Assembly: GCF_019634845.1 (NCBI RefSeq)
Contig: NZ_JAHCAQ010000016.1
Span: 1 to 64,000, forward strand
Origin: Dokdonella sp.
GTDB lineage: Bacteria > Pseudomonadota > Gammaproteobacteria > Xanthomonadales > Rhodanobacteraceae
Reading direction: 5' to 3'
DNA length: 64,000 bases
The translations under genes and the position numbers were made by a program. Below the pieces are notes generated by a model that worked only from the letters and a program-made list of their open reading frames with translations, was not told the DNA's origin and made no database searches. Within the stretch, counting starts at the first letter, position 1, and each line of letters opens with the position of its first letter. This document shows positions 1 to 8,883 of the stretch, piece after piece.

Positions 1-678
1 CTGCCGCGTTGCTTCCAGCCGTCTGACACCACGCGCGAGGTCGGTCAACCACCTGCGCGGGTCGCACTGGGCCTGCCCGAACACGGCCCCGTGTACGCCT
101 GTTTCAACAACAGCTACAAGCTCAATCCAGCCAGCTTCGAGCGTCTGCTCGCGGTACTGCGCGGCCTGCCCGACGCGGTGCTGTGGCTGCTGTGCGGTCC
201 CGAGGGCGCCGACGCGCGCCTGCGCGAGGAAGCGCAGCGGCGCGGTGTCGATCCCGCCCGGCTCGTGTTCCAGCCGCGTCTGCCGCATGCGCAATACCTC
301 GCGCTGTACCGCCACGCCGACCTGTTCCTCGACACGCTGCCCTATGGCGCGCACACCACGGCTTCCGACGCGATCTGGGCCGGCTGTCCCGTATTGACGG
401 TGCCGGGCGCGACGTTCGCCGCGCGCGTCGCGGCCAGCCTCAATGCCCATCTGGGCCTGGCCGAACTCAACTGCAGCGACGATGCCGCCTTCATCGCCCG
501 CGCGCTCGCGCTTGGCCGCGACCACGCGGCGCGCGCGCAACTGCGCGCGCGGCTCGCCACGCTGCGCGCCTCGAGCGGCCTGTTCGACATGCCCGCGCTC
601 GCGCGCGACCTGCTCGCCCTGCTGCGGCGCATGGTCGAACGCCAGCGCGCCGGGCTTGCACCGGCCGATCTGGACTGA
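1..678 (+). CDS. Glycosyltransferase family 41 (OGT/SPINDLY-like), 3' fragment
   Basis: This is the C-terminal part of a gene that begins before the window; the frame is open from base 1 to the TGA at 676-678 (225 residues visible). The fold signature is that of the C-terminal catalytic half of O-linked N-acetylglucosamine transferases (Glyco_transf_41): 'YACFNNSYKLNP', then 'FLDTLPYGAHTTASDAIWAG' and 'CPVLTVPG', which in the family build the UDP-sugar pocket. Family members usually carry N-terminal TPR repeats, which would lie upstream and cannot be seen. Bacterial members of this family are often annotated as protein O-GlcNAc transferases, but the acceptor here is unknown. The reading frame ends 49 bases before ppk2. 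Confidence 0.85.
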   Translation: MPRCFQPSDTTREVGQPPARVALGLPEHGPVYACFNNSYKLNPASFERLLAVLRGLPDAVLWLLCGPEGADARLREEAQRRGVDPARLVFQPRLPHAQYLALYRHADLFLDTLPYGAHTTASDAIWAGCPVLTVPGATFAARVAASLNAHLGLAELNCSDDAAFIARALALGRDHAARAQLRARLATLRASSGLFDMPALARDLLALLRRMVERQRAGLAPADLD

Positions 679-727
679 GCCGCGACCACGCTATGCTGCG
701 GCCACCCGCCGTGATTCCGGAGCCGGC

Positions 728-1504
728 ATGAAGCCCCTCAAGCGCAAGCCCTACAACCACGCCCTCGATGCGCTGTACGAAGACCTCGTTGCGCTGCAGC
801 GCTGGATCGTGGCGCGCGGCCAGCGTGTGGTCGTGATCTTCGAGGGGCGCGATGCAGCCGGCAAGGGCGGCGTGATCAACACGCTGCTGGCGCCGCTCAA
901 TGCGCGCCAGGTGCGCAGCGTGGCGTTGCCGCGGCCGACCGATCGCGAGGCGACGCAGTGGTACTTCCAGCGCTATGTCGCCCACCTGCCGGCGGCAGGC
1001 GAGCTCGTGCTGTTCGACCGCAGCTGGTACAACCGCGCCGGCGTCGAACACGTCATGGGATTCTGCACGCCGGCGCAATACCGCCGCTTTCTCACCGCCT
1101 GCCCGGTGTTCGAGAAGATGCTGGTCGACGACGGCATCATCCTCGTCAAGTACTGGCTCGCGGTCGACCAGGAACGGCAGGAGGAGCGCTTTGCCGAACG
1201 TGCCAGCGACCCGCTCAAGCGCTGGAAGATCTCGCCGATCGACCTCAAGGCACGCGAGCTCTACGCGGCCTACGGGCAGGCGCGCGATGCGATGATCGCG
1301 GCGACCCATCACGAGTGGGCGCCATGGTTCGTGGTCGACTTCAATGACCAGCGCCAAGGCCGCCTCGATCTGATCGCGCACCTGCTGCGCCACCTTCCCG
1401 AGCGCGCGCCACCCGACAAGCCGCTGCGCCTGCCACGACTGCGCGGCGCCCCGGGCCGCGAGCAACTCGCCGACAGCCAGCGCTGGATCAACGCCCGCGA
1501 TTGA
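728..1504 (+). CDS. ppk2: Polyphosphate kinase 2 (PPK2 family)
   Basis: A 258-residue cytoplasmic kinase that transfers phosphate between polyphosphate and nucleotides. The Walker A loop is at residues 39-48 (EGRDAAGKGG) and the Walker B/lid segment F-D-R-S-W-Y-N-R-A-G-V-E is at 96-107. A family-typical 'KYWLAVDQERQEERF' and 'PLKRWKISPID' follow. Length fits single-domain PPK2 enzymes. ATG at 728 is preceded by GGAG with suitable spacing, and a TATGCT -10-like element lies near 691. The direction (polyP-driven GDP/ADP phosphorylation or AMP phosphorylation) cannot be read from sequence. A PPK1 and PPX pair is encoded separately near 59-62.7 kb. Confidence 0.93.
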   Translation: MKPLKRKPYNHALDALYEDLVALQRWIVARGQRVVVIFEGRDAAGKGGVINTLLAPLNARQVRSVALPRPTDREATQWYFQRYVAHLPAAGELVLFDRSWYNRAGVEHVMGFCTPAQYRRFLTACPVFEKMLVDDGIILVKYWLAVDQERQEERFAERASDPLKRWKISPIDLKARELYAAYGQARDAMIAATHHEWAPWFVVDFNDQRQGRLDLIAHLLRHLPERAPPDKPLRLPRLRGAPGREQLADSQRWINARD

Positions 1505-1553
1505 AGCGCCGCACATGGCGACGCAGGCACGGCGACCGCTGCGCCGCGCGTGG

Positions 1554-2540
1554 TCAGTCCTTGAAGATCGCCACGTGCACCTTGCCCGACTTGTCGACCC
1601 AGCCGCGATACATGCCATCGGTGTTGAACGGCATCGCGATGTTGCCCTTGGCGTCGAGCGCGATCGCGCCGCCGTCGCCACCGAGCTGCGGGATGAGTTT
1701 CATCACGACCTCGTCGGCGGCCTTCGCCAGCGGCTGCTTGGCATAGGCGACGCGTGCGCAGATGTCGTGCGCGGCCACCGTGCGGATGTAGTACTCGCCC
1801 CAACCCGTGCCCGATACCGCGCACTGCGCGTTGGCGTAGGTGCCGGCGCCGATGATCGGTGAATCGCCCACGCGGCCGTAGCGCTTGTTGGTCATGCCGC
1901 CGGTCGAGGTGGCGGCGGCCAGATGCCCGGCCGCGTCGAGTGCGACGGCGCCGACGGTGCCGTAGTGGACCATGCGGCCGAGCGAGGACTGCTGGCCTGC
2001 CGCTTCCTTGCGCAGCACTTCCTGCAACTGCTGCCAACGCTGTTCGGTGCGGAAGTAGGACGGATCGACGAGTTCGATGCCGACGCTCTGTGCGAACGCC
2101 TCGGCGCCATCGCCGACCATGAACACGTGCGGCGACTTCTCCATGACCGCACGCGCCAGCAGGATCGGATTCTTGATCCGATGCACGCCGGCGATCGCGC
2201 CGGCGCGCAGCGTGGCACCGTCCATGATCGCCGCATCGAGCTCGTTGCGGCCGTCGTGGGTGAACACGGCGCCCTTGCCGGCATTGAATCGCGGCGAGTC
2301 CTCGAGGATGACGATGGCCTTGCCGACCGCATCGAGGCTCGTGCCGCCCTCCTTGAGCACGGCGTAGCCGGCAGCCAGTGCGGCTTCGAGATCGGCACGC
2401 ACGGCTTGCTGCGCCTCGGGCGACAGCTCGGAACGGATCACGCCGGCGCCACCGTGGATGACGAGCACGGGCGTGGCGGCGATGGCAGCGGTCGTGGACA
2501 GCATGGCGGCGGTGAGCAGGGCGAGGCGGCGCAGGTGCAT
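1554..2540 (-). CDS. Isoaspartyl peptidase / type III asparaginase (Ntn hydrolase), exported
   Basis: A 328-residue precursor of the plant-type asparaginase/beta-aspartyl peptidase family, which hydrolyses isoaspartyl dipeptides and asparagine. The N-terminus has a Sec signal peptide (about residues 1-21, ending in AIA-AT), followed by 'VLVIHGGAG', the family start motif. Autoproteolysis should occur before Thr195 in 'HYGTVGAVALD', giving alpha and beta subunits; 'GRVGDSPIIGAGTYA' and 'GGDGGAIALD' belong to the beta chain. The start at 2540 was chosen because an upstream ATG in the same frame (2600) would put the signal peptide inside the chain. It lies downstream of dcp in the same direction, so both may process imported or envelope peptides. 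Confidence 0.9.
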   Translation of the reverse strand: MHLRRLALLTAAMLSTTAAIAATPVLVIHGGAGVIRSELSPEAQQAVRADLEAALAAGYAVLKEGGTSLDAVGKAIVILEDSPRFNAGKGAVFTHDGRNELDAAIMDGATLRAGAIAGVHRIKNPILLARAVMEKSPHVFMVGDGAEAFAQSVGIELVDPSYFRTEQRWQQLQEVLRKEAAGQQSSLGRMVHYGTVGAVALDAAGHLAAATSTGGMTNKRYGRVGDSPIIGAGTYANAQCAVSGTGWGEYYIRTVAAHDICARVAYAKQPLAKAADEVVMKLIPQLGGDGGAIALDAKGNIAMPFNTDGMYRGWVDKSGKVHVAIFKD

Positions 2541-2655
2541 GGCTGGAATCCGGTCGATGAAACTCGAACAGGACCGGCGCAGCAGCGCCGGCGGTGGCAA
2601 GGCTGGGTCGCGGCGCCCCGATGGAAACGCCGCGACGACAGGGAACGAACCGGCG

Positions 2656-2687
2656 GCGCCCGGCGCGGCAACGGCTGCGCCGGGCGC
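2656..2687 (-). terminator. GC-rich hairpin after dcp, no U-tract
   Basis: A perfect 11-bp inverted repeat (2656-2666 against 2677-2687, 10-base loop) starts 6 bases after the dcp stop codon. It has no run of T on the minus strand, so if it terminates or protects dcp mRNA it is not a textbook intrinsic terminator. Confidence 0.4.
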
Positions 2688-2693
2688 TCGCGC

Positions 2694-4847
2694 CTACTTC
2701 TTGTCGGCTGCATCCTCCAGGCCACGCTGCTTGAGCATCGCGGCGACGTTCGGATCGCGGCCGCGCCAGTCGCGGTAGAGCGTGGCCAAGTCCTCGCTGT
2801 TGCCGCGCGAGAGGATCATGGCGCGGAAGCGGTCGCCGTTCTCGCGACTGAGGCCGCCATGCTCGCCGAACCAGCCATAGGCATCATCGGCCAGCATCTG
2901 CGTCCACAGGTAGGCGTAATAGCCGGCCGAATAACCATTGCCCCAGATGTGGAGGAAATAGCTCGAACGGTAGCGCGGCGGCACATAGGCCAGGTCGGTG
3001 CCATTGTCCTTGAGCGCGGCCGCTTCGAACTTGTCGACGTCCTGCAGCGGCGCGCTGGCCCCGAGCATGTGCCAGGACATGTCGAGCAGCGCCGCCGACA
3101 GCAGCTCGGTCATGTCGTAGCCCTTGTTGAAGGTCTTGGCCTTCTTCATCTTGTCGACCAGCGCCTGCGGCATCGGCTCGCCGGTCTGGTAGTGGCGGGC
3201 GTAATGCGCGAACACGCTCGGCTCGGTCATCCAGTATTCGTTGAACTGCGAGGGGAACTCGACGAAGTCGCGCGCGGTGTTGGTGCCCGACAGGCTCGGA
3301 TACTGCTCATCGGCGAAGATGCCATGCAGCGCGTGGCCGAACTCGTGGAACATCGTGTTGACGTCATCGAGCGTAAGCAGCGCAGGCTGGCCCGGCGCCG
3401 GCTTGGTGAAGTTGCCGACGTTGTAGATGACCGGCTTGGTGCCGAGCAGCTTCGACTGGCCGACGAGGTTGTCCATCCAGGCGCCGCCGTTCTTGTTGTC
3501 GCGCTTGAAATAGTCGCAGTAGAACAGCGCGATCTGCTGGCCATCGTGGTCGATCACGTTGAACACGCGCACGTCCGGGTTGTACACCGGAATGTCCTTG
3601 CGCTCGACGAAGCTCAGGCCGTAGAGCTGATGAGCGGCGTAGAACACGCCGTTCTTGAGCACGTTGTCGAGCTCGAAGTAGGGCTTGAGCTGGCTGTCAT
3701 CGAGGTCGTAGCGCGCCTTGCGCACCTGCTCGGAATAAAACAGCCAGTCCCAAGCCGCGAGCTTGAACTTGCCGTCCGACTTGTCGATGAGCGCCTGGAT
3801 GTCGGCCGCCTCCGCGCGCGCCTTGCCGGTCGCGGCCGGCACCAGATCGCGCATGAACTTGAGCGCGGTGGCAGGCGTCTTGGCCATCTGGTCCTCGAGC
3901 TGCCAGGCGGCGAAATCGGCAAAGCCGAGCAGCTTGGCCTTCTCGGCGCGGATCTGCGCGATGCGCGCGATGGTGGCGCGGGTATCGTTGGCATCGCCCT
4001 TCTCGGCCCGCGTCCACGACGCCTCGAACAGGCGTTCGCGCGTGGCGCGGTCGGTCAGCGACTGCAGGTCGGGCTGTTGGGTGGTGTTCTGCAGCGCGAG
4101 CACCCACTTGCCGTCGAGCTTGCGCGCCTTGGCGGCCTCGGCCGCGGCGGCCAGCTCGGCCTCGCCCAGGCCCGCGAGCTGGGCCTTGTCACCAACCACG
4201 AGCGCGGCGGCGTTGGCCGCGGCCAGCAGCTTGTTGACGTACTGCGCGCTGAGCGAGGACTCCTCGCCGTTGAGCTTCTTGAGCCGGGCCTGGTCGGCCG
4301 CCGACAGTTGCGCGCCGGCATGCACGAACTCGCGGTAGGTCACCTCGAGCAGGCGCTGCGACTCGGGATCGAGCTTGAGCGTTGCGCGTTGGTCGTACAC
4401 GGCCTTGATGCGCGCGAACAGCTTGGCGTTGAAGTGGATCGCGTCGCTATGGGCGGCGAGCTTGGGCGCGATATCCTCCTGCACCTTCTGCAGCGCCGGG
4501 TCGGTGTTGGCGCTCGACACCACGCCAAAGGCACCGCCGACGCGCGCGAGCAGGCGGCCGGTCTTTTCCATCGCCACCAGCGTGTTGTCGAAGGTCGGCG
4601 CGGCCTTGTTGTTGGCGATTTGCTCGATCTGGGCAAGTTGCTCGCGCATGCCGGCCTCGAATGCGGGCAGGTAGTCGGAGTCCTTGATCTTGTCGAACGG
4701 CGGCGCCTGCAGCGGCAGCGTGCTCGGCGCGGCGAACGGGTTGCTGGCCGGCAGGCCGCCGCCCTTGGCCAGCACCGCCGGCGCGAAGCCGGCAGCGGCG
4801 GCGATCGCCAGGCTGAGTGTGGTCGTCATGAGTCGGGTTCGCAGCAT
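2694..4847 (-). CDS. dcp: Peptidyl-dipeptidase Dcp-like M3 metallopeptidase
   Basis: A 717-residue zinc metallopeptidase of family M3 that removes dipeptides from peptide C-termini. The zinc site is HEFGH at residues 501-505 in 'MFHEFGHALHGIF', with the downstream glutamate region 'DFVEFPSQFNEYWMTEP' typical of Dcp/oligopeptidase A enzymes. A signal peptide (about 1-27, ending VLA-KG) predicts a periplasmic enzyme, as in other Xanthomonadales Dcp proteins, whereas E. coli Dcp is cytoplasmic. The start is the first ATG at 4847; a second in-frame ATG 18 bases downstream is also possible. A TTGGCG-18-TAGATT promoter lies 40-70 bases upstream. The asparaginase gene follows after 153 bases. Confidence 0.93.
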   Translation of the reverse strand: MLRTRLMTTTLSLAIAAAAGFAPAVLAKGGGLPASNPFAAPSTLPLQAPPFDKIKDSDYLPAFEAGMREQLAQIEQIANNKAAPTFDNTLVAMEKTGRLLARVGGAFGVVSSANTDPALQKVQEDIAPKLAAHSDAIHFNAKLFARIKAVYDQRATLKLDPESQRLLEVTYREFVHAGAQLSAADQARLKKLNGEESSLSAQYVNKLLAAANAAALVVGDKAQLAGLGEAELAAAAEAAKARKLDGKWVLALQNTTQQPDLQSLTDRATRERLFEASWTRAEKGDANDTRATIARIAQIRAEKAKLLGFADFAAWQLEDQMAKTPATALKFMRDLVPAATGKARAEAADIQALIDKSDGKFKLAAWDWLFYSEQVRKARYDLDDSQLKPYFELDNVLKNGVFYAAHQLYGLSFVERKDIPVYNPDVRVFNVIDHDGQQIALFYCDYFKRDNKNGGAWMDNLVGQSKLLGTKPVIYNVGNFTKPAPGQPALLTLDDVNTMFHEFGHALHGIFADEQYPSLSGTNTARDFVEFPSQFNEYWMTEPSVFAHYARHYQTGEPMPQALVDKMKKAKTFNKGYDMTELLSAALLDMSWHMLGASAPLQDVDKFEAAALKDNGTDLAYVPPRYRSSYFLHIWGNGYSAGYYAYLWTQMLADDAYGWFGEHGGLSRENGDRFRAMILSRGNSEDLATLYRDWRGRDPNVAAMLKQRGLEDAADKK

Positions 4848-4886
4848 GGCGCAATCCTCGGCGAATGCGGGAAGGGGAAAGTCGGC

Positions 4887-4916
4887 AATCTAGCGGCTCG
4901 GCATGGCCGGCGCCAA
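4887..4916 (-). promoter_or_regulatory. Candidate sigma-70 promoter of dcp
   Basis: On the minus strand TTGGCG (4916-4911) and TAGATT (4892-4887) are separated by 18 bases, giving a predicted transcript start about 33 bases before the dcp ATG. Confidence 0.4.
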
Positions 4917-4990
4917 GTGACTTTCGGCCCGGTGCAGCCGATCCGCCGCGCCGCCACTACCATCGCACTTTTCGCCCCGGTGCCGCCGAG

Positions 4991-5329
4991 ATGTGGAATC
5001 ACCTGCTGCCGATCGCCCTGCTGGTGGGCTCCAACGTGTTCATGACGTTCGCCTGGTACGGACACCTGCGCTTCACCGACCGGCCGCTGTGGCTCGTCGT
5101 GATCGCGAGCTGGGGCATCGCCTTTTTCGAATACTGCCTGCAGGTGCCGGCCAACCGCCTCGGCTACACGGTGTACAACCCGGCCCAGCTCAAGGCGATG
5201 CAGGAGATCATCACGCTGCTCGTGTTCAGCGTGTTCTCGGTGCTCTACCTCGGCAGCGCGATCCGCTGGAACCACGTGGTCGGCTTCGCGCTGCTGGTGG
5301 CCGCGGCATTTTTCCTGTTCCGCGACTGA
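4991..5329 (+). CDS. DUF486 small membrane protein (DMT-like)
   Basis: A 112-residue hydrophobic protein with four predicted membrane segments, matching the DUF486/DMT-type small membrane family ('SNVFMTFAWYGHL', 'FFEYCLQVPANR', 'AQLKAMQEIITLLVFSVF'). The pattern resembles half of a drug/metabolite transporter, but no substrate is known. The start at 4991 is the ATG that begins the first membrane helix; the frame is open further upstream but without membrane-protein character. It is transcribed divergently from dcp (143 bases apart) and its stop lies 9 bases from the stop of the convergent beta-helix gene. Confidence 0.8.
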   Translation: MWNHLLPIALLVGSNVFMTFAWYGHLRFTDRPLWLVVIASWGIAFFEYCLQVPANRLGYTVYNPAQLKAMQEIITLLVFSVFSVLYLGSAIRWNHVVGFALLVAAAFFLFRD

Positions 5330-5338
5330 GCCAGGCGC

Positions 5339-6472
5339 CTACTCGAAGCCGTCGTAGAAGATGAGGTCGAGCGCGGCGCCCGCCTCGACCGCGCCACTGT
5401 CGCAACCGTTGCCGGCGGGCCGCCCGCCGCCGCGCTGGTCGACCGACAGCACGCATTGCGCGTTCGGGATGCGGTTGATTGCGGCGCTGGTGTTGCCCGG
5501 CATGCGGGTCCAGGTCGGGCCGCCATTGTTGGCGAGCGCGCCGAGCATCGGATTGCCGGCACCGTCGCCGGTGGCCGACAGCGCGCATGAGGTCGAACCC
5601 GCCCACACGTTGTAGCCACCCGAAGTCAGCATGCCGTCGCAGTTGCCATTGGCATTGTTGGCGATGATCGAGCGACTGACGAACAGGGCGCCATTGGCGC
5701 TGTAGAAGCCACCACCAAAGGTCCCGCCGGAATTGTCGGCGATCGTCACGTGGACGAGGCTGCCGGCGTCGCTGCTGTCGACGTAGATGGCGCCGCCGCC
5801 CGAACTCGAGGCGGTGGCGCGGTTGCCGCTGAAGGTGGAATTGCTCACGTTGAGCGTCGAAGTACTGTAGATCGCGCCGCCGCCGGTGGTGGCGGTGTTG
5901 TTGCTGAAGGTGCTGAAGCGGATCGTCGCCGGCCCGCCATCGTTGAGGATCGCGCCGCCGTGGCCGCTGCTGCCGGCGCCGTTGTTGGTGTTGTCGGCAA
6001 ACGTGCTTGCCTCGACCACGAGGCTGTTCTGGTTGAGCAACGGCGCGGCGCCCGAGATGTTGTTGCGCACGGTCACTTCACGCAGGCGCAGGCTGCCGAA
6101 GTTCTCGAGCATGTGCCCGCCATTGAACACGCCGTGCTGCAGCGTCAGGCGCCGGAGCGTGACGTTGGCGCTGGCGTAGATCTGGAACAGCGCCGACGTG
6201 CCACCGCCGTCGAGCGTGATGCTGCCGCCGCCGTCGATGACCACCGCATGCGCAATCGCCTTGCGGTTGGTGAACACGATCGTCGCGGTGCCGCAATTGA
6301 AGGTGATCGTGCCGCCGCCGCTGCCATCGACGGCAGCGAGCACGCTGTCGAAGCCAGCCTGGTTGCAGTTGCCCGGACCGACCACGCCGTTGGCGGCCCA
6401 GGCCGGCAGCGCAAAGGCAGCGGCCATGCAGGCCGTGCCGCGGATGAGGATGTTCGCCGTCGTGCCACGCAT
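5339..6472 (-). CDS. Secreted right-handed beta-helix protein with C-terminal DGFE tail
   Basis: A 377-residue exported protein. After a signal peptide (about 1-26, AWA-AN) it consists of repeating short strands rich in N, S, G and T ('GGGGTITFNCG', 'NNTATTGGGAIYSTSTLNVS', 'SNSTFSGNRA'), the pattern of polymorphic-outer-membrane-like parallel beta-helix passenger proteins. The extreme C-terminus is D-L-I-F-Y-D-G-F-E, almost the same tail as the unrelated CAP protein at 8884-9969. The start at 6472 is fixed by a strong GGGAGG ribosome-binding site 7 bases upstream; an ATG 27 bases earlier has none. Binding target and location are unknown. No catalytic residues were recognised. Confidence 0.8.
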   Translation of the reverse strand: MRGTTANILIRGTACMAAAFALPAWAANGVVGPGNCNQAGFDSVLAAVDGSGGGTITFNCGTATIVFTNRKAIAHAVVIDGGGSITLDGGGTSALFQIYASANVTLRRLTLQHGVFNGGHMLENFGSLRLREVTVRNNISGAAPLLNQNSLVVEASTFADNTNNGAGSSGHGGAILNDGGPATIRFSTFSNNTATTGGGAIYSTSTLNVSNSTFSGNRATASSSGGGAIYVDSSDAGSLVHVTIADNSGGTFGGGFYSANGALFVSRSIIANNANGNCDGMLTSGGYNVWAGSTSCALSATGDGAGNPMLGALANNGGPTWTRMPGNTSAAINRIPNAQCVLSVDQRGGGRPAGNGCDSGAVEAGAALDLIFYDGFE

Positions 6473-6577
6473 GTCACCACCTCCCTCTGTTGGTTGCATG
6501 CGACGACCCGATCATCGCATCGAGTCAGGTAACGCCAAACGGCGACCAGACACGCCATCGCCGCGATGTCGGCGCGC

Positions 6578-7396
6578 TCAGCGCGTCGGCCGCTGCCGCT
6601 CCTCGGCCTTGGCCGCGTCCCACAGCGCATCCTGCTCGGCCAGCGTCCGCTCGCCCAGCGCCTGGCCTGACGCCACGGCCAGCGCCTCCATGCGGCGGAA
6701 CCGCCGCTCGAACTTCGCGTTGGCGTGGCGCAACGCCTGCGAGAAATCGACCTTGGCGTGGCGCGCCAGGTTGACGCAGACAAACAGCACATCGCCGACT
6801 TCGTCGGTCAGGCGCTCGGCATCGGCGCCGGCCGCGAACTCGCACCGCACTTCCTCGATCTCCTCACCGAGCTTGGCCAGCACGGGGCCAACCTCGGGCC
6901 AGTCGAAACCGACCCGCGCCGCCTTCTGCTGCAACTTCAGCGCGCGCTGCCACTCGGGCAGGCCGCGCGCGATGCCGGCCAGCGCGCTGTCGTCGGCGTC
7001 ACCCTTGTCGGCGCGCTCGGCTGCCTTGAGCGCATCCCAGGCCCGGGTCTGGGCCGCCGCCGAGTCGAAGCGGGCCGCGCCGAACACGTGCGGGTGGCGC
7101 CGCACGAGCTTGTCGCAGATGGCCGCCACCACGTCGGCGAACCCGAAGTGGCCGGCCTCCTCGGCCATGCGCGCATGGAACACCACCTGCAGCAGCAGGT
7201 CGCCCAGTTCGTCGCGCAGGTCGGCGTAATCCTTGCGGTCGATCGCATCGGCGACCTCGTAGGCCTCCTCGATCGTGTACGGCGCAATGGTGTCGAAATC
7301 CTGCTCGACGTCCCACGGGCAGCCATGCTCGCGATCGCGCAGGCGCGCCATGATCGCCAGCAGGTCGTCGATGCTGCGTCCAGGGGGCGTGTCCAT
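6578..7396 (-). CDS. mazG: Nucleoside triphosphate pyrophosphohydrolase MazG
   Basis: A 272-residue house-cleaning enzyme that hydrolyses (d)NTPs to monophosphates and pyrophosphate and, in E. coli, lowers ppGpp. Two tandem MazG domains are visible. The first carries E43-E44-x2-E47 and E63-x2-D66 in 'TIEEAYEVADAID...DELGDLLLQ'; the second carries 'KLGEEIEEV' and 'DEVGDVLF'. The length agrees with E. coli MazG (263). The ATG at 7396 lies 4 bases beyond the cysQ stop, so it is the third gene of nudE-cysQ-mazG, an operon of nucleotide-sanitising enzymes. Confidence 0.95.
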   Translation of the reverse strand: MDTPPGRSIDDLLAIMARLRDREHGCPWDVEQDFDTIAPYTIEEAYEVADAIDRKDYADLRDELGDLLLQVVFHARMAEEAGHFGFADVVAAICDKLVRRHPHVFGAARFDSAAAQTRAWDALKAAERADKGDADDSALAGIARGLPEWQRALKLQQKAARVGFDWPEVGPVLAKLGEEIEEVRCEFAAGADAERLTDEVGDVLFVCVNLARHAKVDFSQALRHANAKFERRFRRMEALAVASGQALGERTLAEQDALWDAAKAEERQRPTR

Positions 7397-7400
7397 CGCA

Positions 7401-8212
<812 letters not shown>

Positions 8213-8216
<4 letters not shown>

Positions 8217-8773
8217 GGCTGCGGCTGGTAGCGACCCGCGAGGTACTCGCGCGCCATGAACAGCGCCGCGATCGAACGACCGTCGCTGACTTCGGGATGC
8301 TCGAGCAGCGTGTGCAGCTGCGACAGGCGCCAGGGCACCACGTCGAGCGGTTCGGGCTCGTCGCCTTCGAGTCGCTCGGGATAGAGCTCGCGCGCAAGCA
8401 CCACCTGGGTCAGCGCCGTCATGTAGCCGGGCGACACCGCCAGCGTGCCGAGCACGTGCAGCTCGCGCGCGCCGTAGCCGATCTCTTCCTTGAGTTCGCG
8501 ATTGGCCCCCTGCACCGCGATCTCGTCGCGATCGAGCCGGCCCTTGACGAGACCGAGCTCGTAACGGTCCACACCGACCGCATACTCGCGCACCAGCAAT
8601 GCGGTGTCCTCGTCGCGCAGCGGCACCACGATGACGGCGCCGAGGCCCGAACTTAGCAGGCGCTCGAAGCTGCGTTGCTGGCCGTTGGAGAACTGCAGGT
8701 CGACCTGCTCGGCGCGCAGGAATCGGCTGCTCGGCAATGGCCGCGTGGCGAGGATCCGGGGAGGCGTGCGCAT
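8213..8773 (-). CDS. nudE: ADP compounds hydrolase NudE (Nudix)
   Basis: A 186-residue Nudix hydrolase acting on ADP-ribose, Ap3A and NADH-type dinucleotides. A full Nudix box G-x5-E-x7-R-E-x2-E-E-x-G runs from G78 to G99 ('GRLDRDEIAVQGANRELKEE' and on), and 'VSPGYMTALTQVVLARELYP' follows as in NudE. It is the first gene of the nudE-cysQ-mazG operon. No Shine-Dalgarno is seen before the ATG at 8773; instead a TAGAAT hexamer ends six bases upstream, so the mRNA may be leaderless. Confidence 0.93.
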
Positions 8774-8779
8774 CGCTGC

Positions 8780-8785
8780 ATTCTA
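8780..8785 (-). promoter_or_regulatory. TAGAAT -10 element placed for a leaderless nudE mRNA
   Basis: TAGAAT on the minus strand (8785-8780) is followed by six bases and then the nudE ATG, so a start seven bases after the -10 box would fall on the A of the ATG. No clear -35 is present. The nnr gene has the same arrangement. Confidence 0.4.
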
Positions 8786-8883
8786 GCCTGCCCGCCGCCC
8801 GCCGGCCGCCATGCTGGACGATCCCGTCGATTCTTGGCAGCCTCGCCGCGAGATGCGTCACCTGCGGCAGGCGGAGACAGTTC

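Noticed and set aside
1923-5045. 1040-codon open frame on the plus strand
   Set aside because: It is antisense to the asparaginase and dcp genes, which have clear family motifs. Its product is rich in R, A, E, H and L with no domain. Long antisense frames are expected at this GC content.
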